NCBI GenBank assembly: GCA_934119965.1
Contig: CAKOTA010000041.1
Span: 1-5,138 of the forward strand
Direction of reading: 5' to 3'
From: an uncultured Bacilli bacterium
GTDB lineage: Bacteria; Bacillota_I; Bacilli_A; RF39; UBA660
Length of the DNA stretch: 5,138 nucleotides
Shown: positions 1 through 5,138 of the stretch, in pieces
How positions within the stretch are numbered: position 1 is the first letter of the stretch
Layout of the letters: each line of letters opens with the position of its first letter
Notes under the pieces: model-generated
Told to the model about the DNA's origin: nothing
Database searches by the model: none
What the model saw: the letters and a program-made list of their open reading frames with translations, nothing else
Program-made: the position numbers and the translations under genes

Positions 1-128
1 TTATAATTTTTTAAAATAATTTTATCTCTATGTCGTAGTATTCTATTATAAAGTCGTTTTTCTTTTTTTGAAGAATACCGCTTACCCATTACCCATTTAA
101 TAGGATGCTTTTTATAACTTCTTGACAT
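1..128 (-). CDS. Small highly basic protein, N-terminal 42 residues, cut by the left window edge
   Basis: Reading leftward from the ATG at 128-126 there are 42 codons without a stop, and the gene runs off the window with two bases of the next codon. The protein begins MSRSYKKHPIKW, and 17 of the 42 visible residues are Lys, Arg or His, so a nucleic-acid- or RNA-binding role is possible but unproven. From memory, short uncharacterised proteins with MSRSYKK-like N-termini and Arg/Lys-rich continuations occur widely in accessory and phage-related DNA of gut bacteria; I have not checked this. The gene starts 46 bases after the stop of the PD-(D/E)XK gene with no convincing hairpin between, so it may be co-transcribed. 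No clear Shine-Dalgarno precedes the ATG. A TATAAT at 138-133 lies too close to the start to be a normal promoter. The AT-rich context makes a chance open frame this long possible, but the recognisable N-terminus argues against that. Confidence 0.68.
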   Translation of the reverse strand, partial: MSRSYKKHPIKWVMGKRYSSKKEKRLYNRILRHRDKIILKNY

Positions 129-174
129 AAAAATTATATTTCAATTTTAATTATTTAAATCATTTTTAATAAAA

Positions 175-1521
175 TTATTTAATCTCTTTTTTAAGTAATT
201 CGTATAATTTATCAATTGCATTTGCAATCTCTTCTGGCTTATCGTTATTTATATCTATTTCATAATAATATCTATTATTCTCCTCTTGGTCTTCAAATTC
301 CAAATTAGGAAATTTTTTAATATTATTTTTTAATTTATTTTTGATGGATTTATCCTCTTTGGGTATTATAATAAGGTAGTCTGAGCCGATATCATTATTT
401 TTCTCAATCCAATAACTGCTTCCAATTTTTATTTCTATTTTATTTACTTTAAAATAAATATGCGTTGCAAAATTTTCATTTATCACATTATTAATAATAT
501 CTTTATCACTTTTTAATTCATATTTAATATTTTTATTTAAATATTTATTAATTTCTTTAGTAAATTTCAAATATTTTTTTGTAATAATTGGTATTTTTTC
601 TTTTACTAATAAATCTTTGGCTTTATCAAACATTTCGATATATTTGTCCAATTCGCTTTCGGTTAATTTTCCTTTAGTTTCCAATTCTTTAAAAAGATTT
701 TCCTTTAATACTTTTTTAATTTCAGTTTCTGTCATGTCGCCCTCCTCGTTTTCTCCGCTTATACTTTTTTCATTATCTATTATTTGTATAAGCGCTGATT
801 TTAAAAGTTTATAATTATATTTATTATTTTCTTCTTCATTATTTAGAAAAGAAAATTCTTGCCTTTTTAAAATGCCTTCAAGCCAATAGCCTATTTCGGC
901 ATGTCTTATATTTGCAAATTTACCGTAAAGTTCTTTTTTATAATATTCTTCAGGCAAACTATTTTCGCTTGGGTTATCTCCATAAGGGGTTAAATAAATA
1001 ATATGGATATTATTACCGTATCCTTCTTCCAACATAGTATTATAATATTTTTCTAATTGTCTATCTCTGTCATGATAGCCTATTTTATTTTCAATTATTA
1101 CGGCAAAATATTTTTTATAACGGATTAATAAATCTATATTTTTATATTCATTTTTTGCTTCCACATTTTCCCAAATAATATTATTTAAATCAATCTTATT
1201 TTCAAATTTACCATTCATAAATTCCAAGAATAATTTAACAAAATTAATATTTTTCTTTTTTATATTTAATAATTGATAAAGCAAATTGCTATTATAAGGT
1301 TCATAAGTAAGAAGTCTACCTTCTGAATTTTTTCTTCTTATTAAATTTAAGATATTAAATTGAGGCGGAAGTTTTTCCATTTCCTCTTTAACTTTTTCTC
1401 TAACTTCAATTAAAGATTTAGAAATATTTACTAAATGATTTAATTTTTCTTTTTCGTCATTTTGAAAAGCGTTTATTAAAGTTAATAATATATTTTCTTC
1501 TTTAGTTAAACTTTTAGCCAT
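175..1521 (-). CDS. PD-(D/E)XK nuclease family protein (PDDEXK_4-like), 448 aa
   Basis: Predicted cytosolic DNA nuclease with the PD-(D/E)XK fold. The catalytic core is visible: Asp130 in NIDLLI, then Glu144-Asn-Lys146 in VIIENKI at the end of the next strand, then Gln155 in the following helix (RQLEKYY). This is the D...ExK...Q arrangement of the superfamily. Upstream, residues 76-102 (YNSNLLYQLL...NFVKLFLEFM) resemble the S..La.LL...FL..FL segment of the PF14281 (PDDEXK_4) group. Downstream, IIYLTPYGDNPS (174-185) fits the YLT-x-G strand typical of that group. The C-terminal part (about 290-448) is Lys/Asn/Glu-rich and I do not recognise it; it may be a target- or partner-binding domain. 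The ATG at 1521 follows an AAAAGGAA sequence (1540-1533) by about 11 bases, slightly long but usable. The gene has its own likely promoter. The neighbouring GmrSD-like restriction gene suggests phage defence, but the substrate is unknown. The family call is firm; the biological role is inferred. Confidence 0.88.
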   Translation of the reverse strand: MAKSLTKEENILLTLINAFQNDEKEKLNHLVNISKSLIEVREKVKEEMEKLPPQFNILNLIRRKNSEGRLLTYEPYNSNLLYQLLNIKKKNINFVKLFLEFMNGKFENKIDLNNIIWENVEAKNEYKNIDLLIRYKKYFAVIIENKIGYHDRDRQLEKYYNTMLEEGYGNNIHIIYLTPYGDNPSENSLPEEYYKKELYGKFANIRHAEIGYWLEGILKRQEFSFLNNEEENNKYNYKLLKSALIQIIDNEKSISGENEEGDMTETEIKKVLKENLFKELETKGKLTESELDKYIEMFDKAKDLLVKEKIPIITKKYLKFTKEINKYLNKNIKYELKSDKDIINNVINENFATHIYFKVNKIEIKIGSSYWIEKNNDIGSDYLIIIPKEDKSIKNKLKNNIKKFPNLEFEDQEENNRYYYEIDINNDKPEEIANAIDKLYELLKKEIK

Positions 1522-1549
1522 AAAGTTTTTAATTCCTTTTATTCGTTTG

Positions 1550-1578
1550 ATTATAATTTAAAAATTAATTAAAATCAA
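1550..1578 (-). promoter_or_regulatory. Sigma-70-type promoter for the PD-(D/E)XK gene
   Basis: On the minus strand, TTGATT (1578-1573) is followed by a 17-base spacer and a perfect TATAAT (1555-1550). Transcription would start near 1543, leaving a leader of about 20 bases that still contains the AAAAGGAA ribosome binding site. The -10 is perfect and the spacing ideal; the -35 matches four of six consensus bases. Spurious matches are common in AT-rich DNA, but the position between an intergenic hairpin and the start codon supports a real promoter. Confidence 0.6.
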
Positions 1579-1582
1579 ATGG

Positions 1583-1614
1583 ATTTGCTTTATAATATAA
1601 ATTATAAAACAAAT
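1583..1614 (-). terminator. Intergenic hairpin after the DUF262/DUF1524 gene, probable terminator
   Basis: Arms 1583-1596 and 1601-1614 form a 14-bp stem with a 4-base loop, starting about 11 bases past the stop codon at 1626. One position (1588/1609) is a C-A mismatch on the plus strand but a G-U pair in the leftward RNA, so the stem is unbroken only in the transcript of the upstream gene. It is AT-rich and therefore weaker than a classical terminator. The downstream bases are T-rich but interrupted (ATTTGATTTTAATTAATTTTT). It could also protect the 3' end of the mRNA or attenuate read-through into the PD-(D/E)XK gene. Confidence 0.55.
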
Positions 1615-1625
1615 ACAATTTATAA

Positions 1626-3278
1626 TTATTTATAATACGACATAACAAAATCTACAATTTTTTTCTTTCTTTTTTTAATCATACTTTTACCCCAAGTTCC
1701 GTTTTCAGAAACCATGTTTCTTATTTCTTCTTGTTGTTTTAAATATGTATAAGTTTTATATTTTTCATAAAAAGTAGTATTACCTATAGATTTATTATGT
1801 TTTTCACTTAATAGTATTAAATTGCCTAAACAATAAATAAGATTTATAAATTCTTCATCGTTATAATCTCCATATCCATGCGGTTTAGTATCGGGTTCTA
1901 TTCGCGGAGCTATATGTTCTAAATTAATTTTTTCCTTGTCATATCTAAATTCAAAACTTCTATCGCCAAAAGAATTTTCATACTTCCATAAAATAAATTT
2001 TGCGATATTTCCATTTACTCCATTTTCTACAGAGGCAATTAATTTATCATTATTCCAATGCCCCCACCAATAATTAGTTGAAATTTTCATTTCATTTATT
2101 ATGTCAATTATTGAAGTTATATCTCCTTCCGTTTCTAAAAAATTTTGATATTGTCCGCCTATCCTATATGTTATATAAGCCCTACTGCCAATTATTTTCA
2201 TTCTAATTAATAGATTCTCTAAACTCTCTATAAGTTTTTTCTTATCATCTTCATTAATTTCAAATCTATAAATTCCAACAATAAACGGATATATATCTAT
2301 ATTGATACCTAAATTTATTATAGAATGTATATATAAATTATTTTTTTCATCATCAAGAAAATATTTTAGATATTGAAAATTATTTTCTAATTCTTCGGTA
2401 AAAGATTTTATAAAATCTAATTTTTCTTTTGAAACCTTATCGTTTATATCCTCTTTTATCCTATCTATACTACTTTCATTTAAATCTTTATAATATGTTT
2501 TTAAAGTTATTCTCAATACATCGTTTTCGTTTACAAGTTTTTCTATATAAGAAATATTTTTATATATAGTTTCAAATTTTTCTTTAATGTAATTTAAATC
2601 ATTAATTTTATTATCCGAACAATCATGTATATTATACATAAATAAAGATTTTATTATTTCCAAATCTGTTGGATGTTTTCCTCTATCGTTTTGATATATA
2701 AACATTTGAACGGCTTCGGATTGATTTAAAACTTCATTTAATGTGCAAGAAGCATTAATAATAATTTTAACCATATTTGTTAAATTTTCTATTGTTTCTT
2801 TTTCTAATTTTTTGTTAAAATATTTTACGGCTTCTAAAATACGACTTTGAGATTGCGTATCGGGTTTTACAACGCCTTTTTCTCTATAAATAACTCTTTC
2901 TTTAAAAAGTTTATTATCGTAGTCTACCGTAGAAAATTTAATTTCACCGTTATTTTCTATTATACTTTTATAAATATTTAATTCCTCTGCAGATAATTCT
3001 CCATTATTCAATTTTTTTATTTTTTCAAAAGCGCTCGAAAGAAATATAATTATTGTAGTAAGTCTTTGTTGTCCGTCTATAACATAACCTATTTTTTCAT
3101 TATCTTTTTTTTCAAATAGGAAATGCCCTATATAATAATTTATACCTTTTTTATCAATATATTCTTTTATGTCTAATAAAAATTGTTCTATTTGTGTATC
3201 GTCCCAAGAATAAGCTCTCTGATAATCTGGAACTTTTATATAATCAAATTTTTCAAATAAATCTTTAACTTTTTCCAT
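1626..3278 (-). CDS. DUF262 + DUF1524 protein, GmrSD-like type IV restriction endonuclease, 550 aa
   Basis: Single-chain GmrSD-type protein: an N-terminal DUF262 (GmrS-like, ParB/Srx-related nucleotide-using) domain and a C-terminal DUF1524 (GmrD-like, HNH nuclease) domain. Visible DUF262 motifs are VPDYQRAYSW (16-25), YYIGHFLFE (48-56), IDGQQRLTT (67-75, the signature motif) and the N-D-R-G motif at 197-200 followed by DLEIIKS (205-211). DUF1524 motifs are LEHIAPR (453-459, His455 the probable catalytic base), LGNLILLSEKHNKS (484-497, Asn486 and Asn495) and FYEKY with Lys506. All key residues appear intact, and the length suits a full fusion. Known relatives (GmrSD, BrxU, SspE) cut phage DNA carrying base or backbone modifications; which modification this one senses cannot be read from sequence. 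The start at 3278 is supported by an AAAAAGG site about 9 bases upstream. It has its own promoter and is bounded by hairpins, so it is probably transcribed alone. Confidence 0.9.
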   Translation of the reverse strand: MEKVKDLFEKFDYIKVPDYQRAYSWDDTQIEQFLLDIKEYIDKKGINYYIGHFLFEKKDNEKIGYVIDGQQRLTTIIIFLSSAFEKIKKLNNGELSAEELNIYKSIIENNGEIKFSTVDYDNKLFKERVIYREKGVVKPDTQSQSRILEAVKYFNKKLEKETIENLTNMVKIIINASCTLNEVLNQSEAVQMFIYQNDRGKHPTDLEIIKSLFMYNIHDCSDNKINDLNYIKEKFETIYKNISYIEKLVNENDVLRITLKTYYKDLNESSIDRIKEDINDKVSKEKLDFIKSFTEELENNFQYLKYFLDDEKNNLYIHSIINLGINIDIYPFIVGIYRFEINEDDKKKLIESLENLLIRMKIIGSRAYITYRIGGQYQNFLETEGDITSIIDIINEMKISTNYWWGHWNNDKLIASVENGVNGNIAKFILWKYENSFGDRSFEFRYDKEKINLEHIAPRIEPDTKPHGYGDYNDEEFINLIYCLGNLILLSEKHNKSIGNTTFYEKYKTYTYLKQQEEIRNMVSENGTWGKSMIKKRKKKIVDFVMSYYK

Positions 3279-3287
3279 AATATATAA

Positions 3288-3293
3288 CCTTTT
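3288..3293 (-). promoter_or_regulatory. Ribosome binding site of the DUF262/DUF1524 gene
   Basis: AAAAGG on the minus strand lies about 9 bases before the ATG at 3278-3276. It supports this Met as the true start, consistent with the DUF262 VP-x-YQR motif beginning at residue 16 as expected near the N-terminus. Confidence 0.65.
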
Positions 3294-3307
3294 TATTTAT
3301 TATAATA

Positions 3308-3336
3308 ATTTTATTCTATAAATTGTAAACTGTCAA
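3308..3336 (-). promoter_or_regulatory. Strong sigma-70-type promoter for the DUF262/DUF1524 gene
   Basis: On the minus strand a perfect -35 TTGACA (3336-3331) is followed by a 17-base spacer and TAAAAT (3313-3308, five of six consensus bases). Transcription would start near 3301, about 23 bases before the start codon, with the AAAAGG site inside the leader. A further TATAAT at 3304-3299 would give a 26-base spacing and is not preferred. The promoter lies just after the terminator of the preceding gene, as expected for a separate transcription unit. Confidence 0.72.
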
Positions 3337-3338
3337 TT
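3321..3338. promoter_or_regulatory. Short inverted repeat over the -35 box, possible operator
   Basis: AATTG (3321-3325) and CAATT (3334-3338) are perfect 5-base arms around an 8-base centre, and the right arm covers most of the TTGACA -35 box. A repressor bound here would block the promoter of the restriction gene. The arms are short and AT-rich, so chance is a serious alternative, and no regulator gene is visible in the window. Confidence 0.22.
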
Positions 3339-3359
3339 ATTTTTATTTATTAATTATTA

Positions 3360-3390
3360 GGTAGGCAAAAACTATTTATTTTTACCTACC
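3360..3390 (-). terminator. Hairpin terminator after the zinc-binding protein gene
   Basis: Arms 3360-3371 and 3379-3390 form a 12-bp stem with a 7-base loop, beginning about 16 bases past the stop codon at 3407. The outer six pairs are GC-containing (GGTAGG / CCTACC), unusually stable for this window. One position (3366/3384) is C-A on the plus strand but G-U in leftward RNA. The inner five T's of the stem precede GCCTACC, and the sequence after the stem is AT-rich rather than a pure T-run, so termination may be imperfect. Confidence 0.68.
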
Positions 3391-3406
3391 GTTTCCATAA
3401 CTTTAC

Positions 3407-3658
3407 TTATAAAGCTGGCGCATGTCTGCCTTTGCCATTTCCGTTTGGATGCCTCTGACAATTATAATTAGTTAATGAAGATATACTCGAATATTTTTGC
3501 CCGCAATATTTACAAGTATATTGGGATTTTTCGCTTCCTTCATAAAGCTTATGTTTGCCTTTGCCGTTTCCATCTGGATGCCTTTGACAGTTATAATTAG
3601 TCAATGAAGCAACGCTTGAAAATAATTGTCCGCAGTATTCACAATAAAAATTTGCCAT
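3407..3658 (-). CDS. Tandem Cys/His zinc-binding small protein, 83 aa
   Basis: Small cytosolic protein built from two copies of a zinc-finger-like unit with a 43-residue period. Copy 1 has Cys6, Cys9, Cys24, His27 and His36; copy 2 has Cys49, Cys52, Cys67, His70 and His79. The pattern is C-x2-C-x14-C-x2-H-x8-H in both, with a shared core SLTNYNCQRHP then GNGKG. Each copy likely binds one zinc ion, so nucleic-acid or protein binding is plausible, but the function is unknown. From memory, similar proteins ending in H-x-PAL occur in many gut bacteria. I chose the Met at 3658 over an upstream in-frame Met at 3697. An AGGAGA site (3671-3666) sits 7 bases before it, and the 13 extra residues of the longer form would be encoded by that site and unrelated AT-rich DNA. 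It is flanked by an inverted repeat upstream and a terminator downstream, so it is probably monocistronic. Confidence 0.85.
   Translation of the reverse strand: MANFYCEYCGQLFSSVASLTNYNCQRHPDGNGKGKHKLYEGSEKSQYTCKYCGQKYSSISSLTNYNCQRHPNGNGKGRHAPAL
3422..3652 (-). repeat. Intragenic tandem duplication of the zinc-binding unit (3551-3652 and 3422-3523)
   Basis: Two copies with a 129-base period lie inside the 83-aa protein. Over the best-conserved 19 codons (SLTNYNCQRHP onwards) four codons differ synonymously (TTG/TTA, AAC/AAT, CAA/CAG, AAC/AAT) and only two residues change, both conservatively (Asp/Asn and Lys/Arg). The protein is held more constant than the DNA, as expected for an old duplication under selection. 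Confidence 0.85.
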
Positions 3659-3665
3659 TTTAATT

Positions 3666-3671
3666 TCTCCT
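3666..3671 (-). promoter_or_regulatory. Strong ribosome binding site fixing the start of the zinc-binding protein
   Basis: AGGAGA on the minus strand, preceded by AAA and 7 bases before the ATG at 3658-3656, is the best Shine-Dalgarno match in the window. It selects the 83-aa form over an upstream Met at 3697, whose reading frame would run through the site itself. Confidence 0.8.
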
Positions 3672-3694
3672 TTTGTTAAATATTTTATAATATA

Positions 3695-3724
3695 CAATAG
3701 ACTTAATAACTATTAAATCTATTG
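3695..3724 (-). repeat. Inverted repeat between coiled-coil and zinc-binding genes, terminator or operator
   Basis: Arms 3695-3708 and 3711-3724 are complementary over 14 positions around a 2-base centre (the innermost pairs must open to make an RNA loop). The single imperfect position (3702/3717) is C-A on the plus strand and G-U in leftward RNA. It lies about 35 bases after the stop at 3759 and some 36 bases before the next ATG. It may end the upstream operon, though no T-run follows. Because any promoter for the zinc-binding gene must lie in about this place (TATATT and TAAAAT candidates follow at 3694-3682, with no good -35), it could instead be an operator. Confidence 0.5.
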
Positions 3725-3758
3725 CATTATTATCTTTTTAATTTAATTAATCAAAATT

Positions 3759-4337
3759 TTATTTTTCATTTTCAAAATTAATAAATTTATAAAACTGTTC
3801 TTTACTTTTAACACTCTCCTCAAAATAAGGCTTTAAATATTTGAAAGGTATAAAATTAATACTATTTGTGGTTATAGAATTTTCTCCTAAATAGTAAAAA
3901 TCATTTTCTAATTCTGGAAATTTTTCCCTGAAGTATTTTATATACTCATTTTTTTCCATATCTTTTTTTATATTTTTTAGCTTTTCCAATTCATTTTTTA
4001 GCTCTTCTAATTCGTTTTTAAGTTCTTCTATCTCTTTTTTATTCTTTTCCAATTTATACTCAAGCCCATTTAATTCGCTATACTGACGAGCCGTATCGCC
4101 ACTATTCTTCCAAACTTTTTCAGCCATAGCTTCCGCTTCTTCTTTGCTATATCCATTTCTCATATAAAAAGCCGTTTTTTCTCTAATAAAATCATCTTTA
4201 TAATTTCTCGCCCTTTCAAGACTACCCATATTTTTAGATATTTCAGTTTCAAGTTCTGTTATTTTTTCTTCTCTTTCTTTTAATTTATTTTCATATTCTT
4301 TCAATCTTTTCTCGTATTCTTCTTTAGTTGATAACAT
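3759..4337 (-). CDS. Coiled-coil protein of unknown function, 192 aa
   Basis: I do not recognise a family. The protein has no signal peptide or membrane segment and is probably cytosolic. Residues about 4-36 and 88-128 are Glu/Lys-rich with regular hydrophobic spacing typical of coiled coils. In the second stretch EELKNEL occurs twice in a row (104-117), a perfect heptad repeat. Between them lies a helical patch, YMRNGYSKEEAEAMAEKVW (58-76). The C-terminal 60 residues are a mixed, aromatic-rich region (FPELENDFYYLG, NFIPFKYLKPYFEE) that may be a small folded domain. The ATG overlaps the end of the preceding gene by 14 bases and has no Shine-Dalgarno, so translation is probably coupled to that gene. 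The overlap makes the pair one operon. The charged low-complexity composition makes homology calls unreliable here. Confidence 0.78.
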   Translation of the reverse strand: MLSTKEEYEKRLKEYENKLKEREEKITELETEISKNMGSLERARNYKDDFIREKTAFYMRNGYSKEEAEAMAEKVWKNSGDTARQYSELNGLEYKLEKNKKEIEELKNELEELKNELEKLKNIKKDMEKNEYIKYFREKFPELENDFYYLGENSITTNSINFIPFKYLKPYFEESVKSKEQFYKFINFENEK

Positions 4338-5052
4338 TTTTATAATTTATTTTTGATTTAGTTTCTAAATCTATAATATAATAATCAGTATATATACTAT
4401 CATTATATCTGTTTGTTCCAAATATATAATCTTTGCCAGAATAATCATAACCATTATATTTTCCAGAATCATCATAATAAATTTGATATTCAGAACCTAA
4501 AGCTAATAAACCGCCCCATATATCATATAACCCAATATTATTTGCATTTATAACATTTGGTAGTTTTAGGCTATTTTCATATGATTGAATGCTCCAAGAA
4601 CCAAATATTATTAAACTATCAGAAGCATATTTATTAACTGTATAATTGTCATATTCAACTATTTCATCTCCATATCTATTAGTTCCTTTCACCGTTCTTT
4701 TAGCAAATGAATAACCGCCTTCTCTCCGTTTTCCATTTAAATCGTAAAATTTTTCTTCAGTTCCTCTTTTAAGATTATATGAATTATAATAATAATAATA
4801 CCGATAATAATCTTTAAGCAAATACATTTTTTTATTTGTATAATTATAAATATATTCTTTTTTATATTCATAATGATTTACACCGTCTATTATATATAAT
4901 CTATAATTAAAAATATAATAAACGGAAGGCAAATATTGATTATATCCTTTTAAATAATTAGCTTTTCCCTTATATATCTCTAGATAAAAATTTGCCTGTG
5001 CAAATAGATTTATACCCGAAACAAAAATAAATATTAAAATTAATCTTTTCAT
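4324..5052 (-). CDS. Secreted tyrosine-rich protein of unknown function, 242 aa
   Basis: The N-terminus is a clear signal peptide: a Lys-Arg start, a hydrophobic core (LILIFIFVSGINLF) and a probable cleavage after Ala-Gln-Ala20. There is no lipobox Cys, so a soluble periplasmic or surface protein is likely rather than a lipoprotein. About 43 of 242 residues are Tyr (near 18%), including five in a row at 85-89. The mature part lacks long hydrophobic segments and looks beta-rich. The motif GTNRY followed by an acidic-hydrophobic patch occurs twice (around 124-132 and 211-218), hinting at an internal repeat. I recognise no family. The ATG at 5052 follows the stop of the cut upstream gene by 11 bases and has only a poor ribosome binding site; an AAGGGAAG at 5078-5071 is too far away. 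It overlaps the coiled-coil gene downstream, so the two are expressed together, one exported and one cytosolic. Confidence 0.78.
   Translation of the reverse strand: MKRLILIFIFVSGINLFAQANFYLEIYKGKANYLKGYNQYLPSVYYIFNYRLYIIDGVNHYEYKKEYIYNYTNKKMYLLKDYYRYYYYYNSYNLKRGTEEKFYDLNGKRREGGYSFAKRTVKGTNRYGDEIVEYDNYTVNKYASDSLIIFGSWSIQSYENSLKLPNVINANNIGLYDIWGGLLALGSEYQIYYDDSGKYNGYDYSGKDYIFGTNRYNDSIYTDYYIIDLETKSKINYKNVIN
4786..4800 (-). repeat. In-frame (TAT)5 trinucleotide repeat
   Basis: Five perfect TAT units encode Tyr85-Tyr89 of the secreted tyrosine-rich protein, next to more TAT/TAC codons (DYYR before, NSYN after). Because the unit is three bases, slippage would change the length of the tyrosine run without breaking the frame. 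Confidence 0.7.
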
Positions 5053-5063
5053 TTTCTACTACT

Positions 5064-5138
5064 TTATTTACTTCCCTTTAAATTATGCGAAAACTTAAAA
5101 TAATTAGTATCCATATATTCGGGAGTAAATTTTACATC
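5064..5138 (-). CDS. C-terminal 24 codons of a gene cut by the right window edge
   Basis: The minus-strand frame entering at 5138 stays open for 24 codons and stops with TAA at 5066-5064; the other two frames on this strand hit stops within the same stretch. The visible peptide begins DVKFTPEYMDTNYF and ends in NLKGSK. Its stop lies 11 bases before the next ATG, which is typical operon spacing and the main reason to believe it is coding. No domain can be named from so little. In AT-rich DNA an open run of this length is moderately likely by chance, so the call is tentative. Confidence 0.5.
   Translation of the reverse strand, partial: DVKFTPEYMDTNYFKFSHNLKGSK

Noticed and set aside
133..138. 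TATAAT on the minus strand just before the small basic gene
   Set aside because: It lies only 4 bases from the ATG, would need leaderless transcription, and no -35 is found at 16-18 bases. Such matches are expected by chance in AT-rich DNA.
129..174. Terminator between the PD-(D/E)XK gene and the small basic gene
   Set aside because: Only a 6-bp all-AT pairing (AAAATT/AATTTT) can be drawn, with no GC pairs; this is too weak to call.
617..814. A 65-codon open frame on the plus strand
   Set aside because: It is antisense to the well-supported PD-(D/E)XK gene, is rich in Ser/Leu/Phe as expected from the complement of a Lys/Glu-rich frame, and has no recognisable motif.
3422..3652. Repeats considered as a CRISPR-like or mobile repeat array
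   Set aside because: There are only two copies with a 129-base period inside one reading frame, and they are explained by duplicated zinc-binding units.
3659..3697. N-terminal extension of the zinc-binding protein
   Set aside because: The 13 extra residues are encoded by the ribosome binding site and AT-rich leader; the downstream Met is better supported.
3960..4060. Repetitive TTC/TTT-rich stretch as a separate DNA repeat
   Set aside because: It is the coding sequence for the Glu/Lys/Leu heptads of the coiled-coil protein, not an independent element.
5071..5078. AAGGGAAG as ribosome binding site for the secreted tyrosine-rich protein
   Set aside because: It is 18 bases from the start codon, too far for normal initiation, and lies within the last codons of the preceding open frame.

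Overview
This is an AT-rich bacterial window in which every supportable gene lies on the minus strand and reads right to left. The base composition, all-TAA stop codons and style of the small zinc-binding protein suggest a host-associated low-GC bacterium. My best guess is the spirochaete Brachyspira, from memory of protein style only; nothing in the window (rRNA, tRNA or a housekeeping marker) settles it.

Layout in direction of transcription, right to left. (1) Positions 5138-3759 hold the end of a gene cut by the right edge, a secreted tyrosine-rich protein of 242 aa, and a cytosolic coiled-coil protein of 192 aa. The spacing (an 11-nt gap, then a 14-nt overlap) indicates one operon, which may end at the inverted repeat 3695-3724. 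(2) Positions 3658-3407 encode an 83-aa protein made of two nearly identical Cys/His zinc-binding units. It has a strong ribosome binding site and is followed by a good hairpin terminator. (3) Positions 3278-1626 encode a 550-aa DUF262 + DUF1524 protein, the single-chain architecture of GmrSD-like type IV restriction enzymes, with its own TTGACA-N17-TAAAAT promoter. (4) After a 14-bp hairpin, positions 1521-175 encode a 448-aa PD-(D/E)XK nuclease-family protein with its own TTGATT-N17-TATAAT promoter. (5) The left edge cuts a very basic small protein that starts at 128.

The two central genes are both predicted DNA nucleases and form a plausible anti-phage defence patch: a nucleotide-dependent restriction enzyme of the GmrSD/BrxU/SspE type beside an uncharacterised PD-(D/E)XK protein. 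Each has a promoter and they are separated by a hairpin, so they may be two independent one-gene systems or one module with separately tuned expression. The small zinc-binding and basic proteins beside them are typical of accessory DNA, but no integrase, transposase or phage gene is visible. The longest stretch without a gene is about 130 bases (3279-3406). I see no supportable plus-strand gene, structural RNA gene, CRISPR array or insertion sequence.
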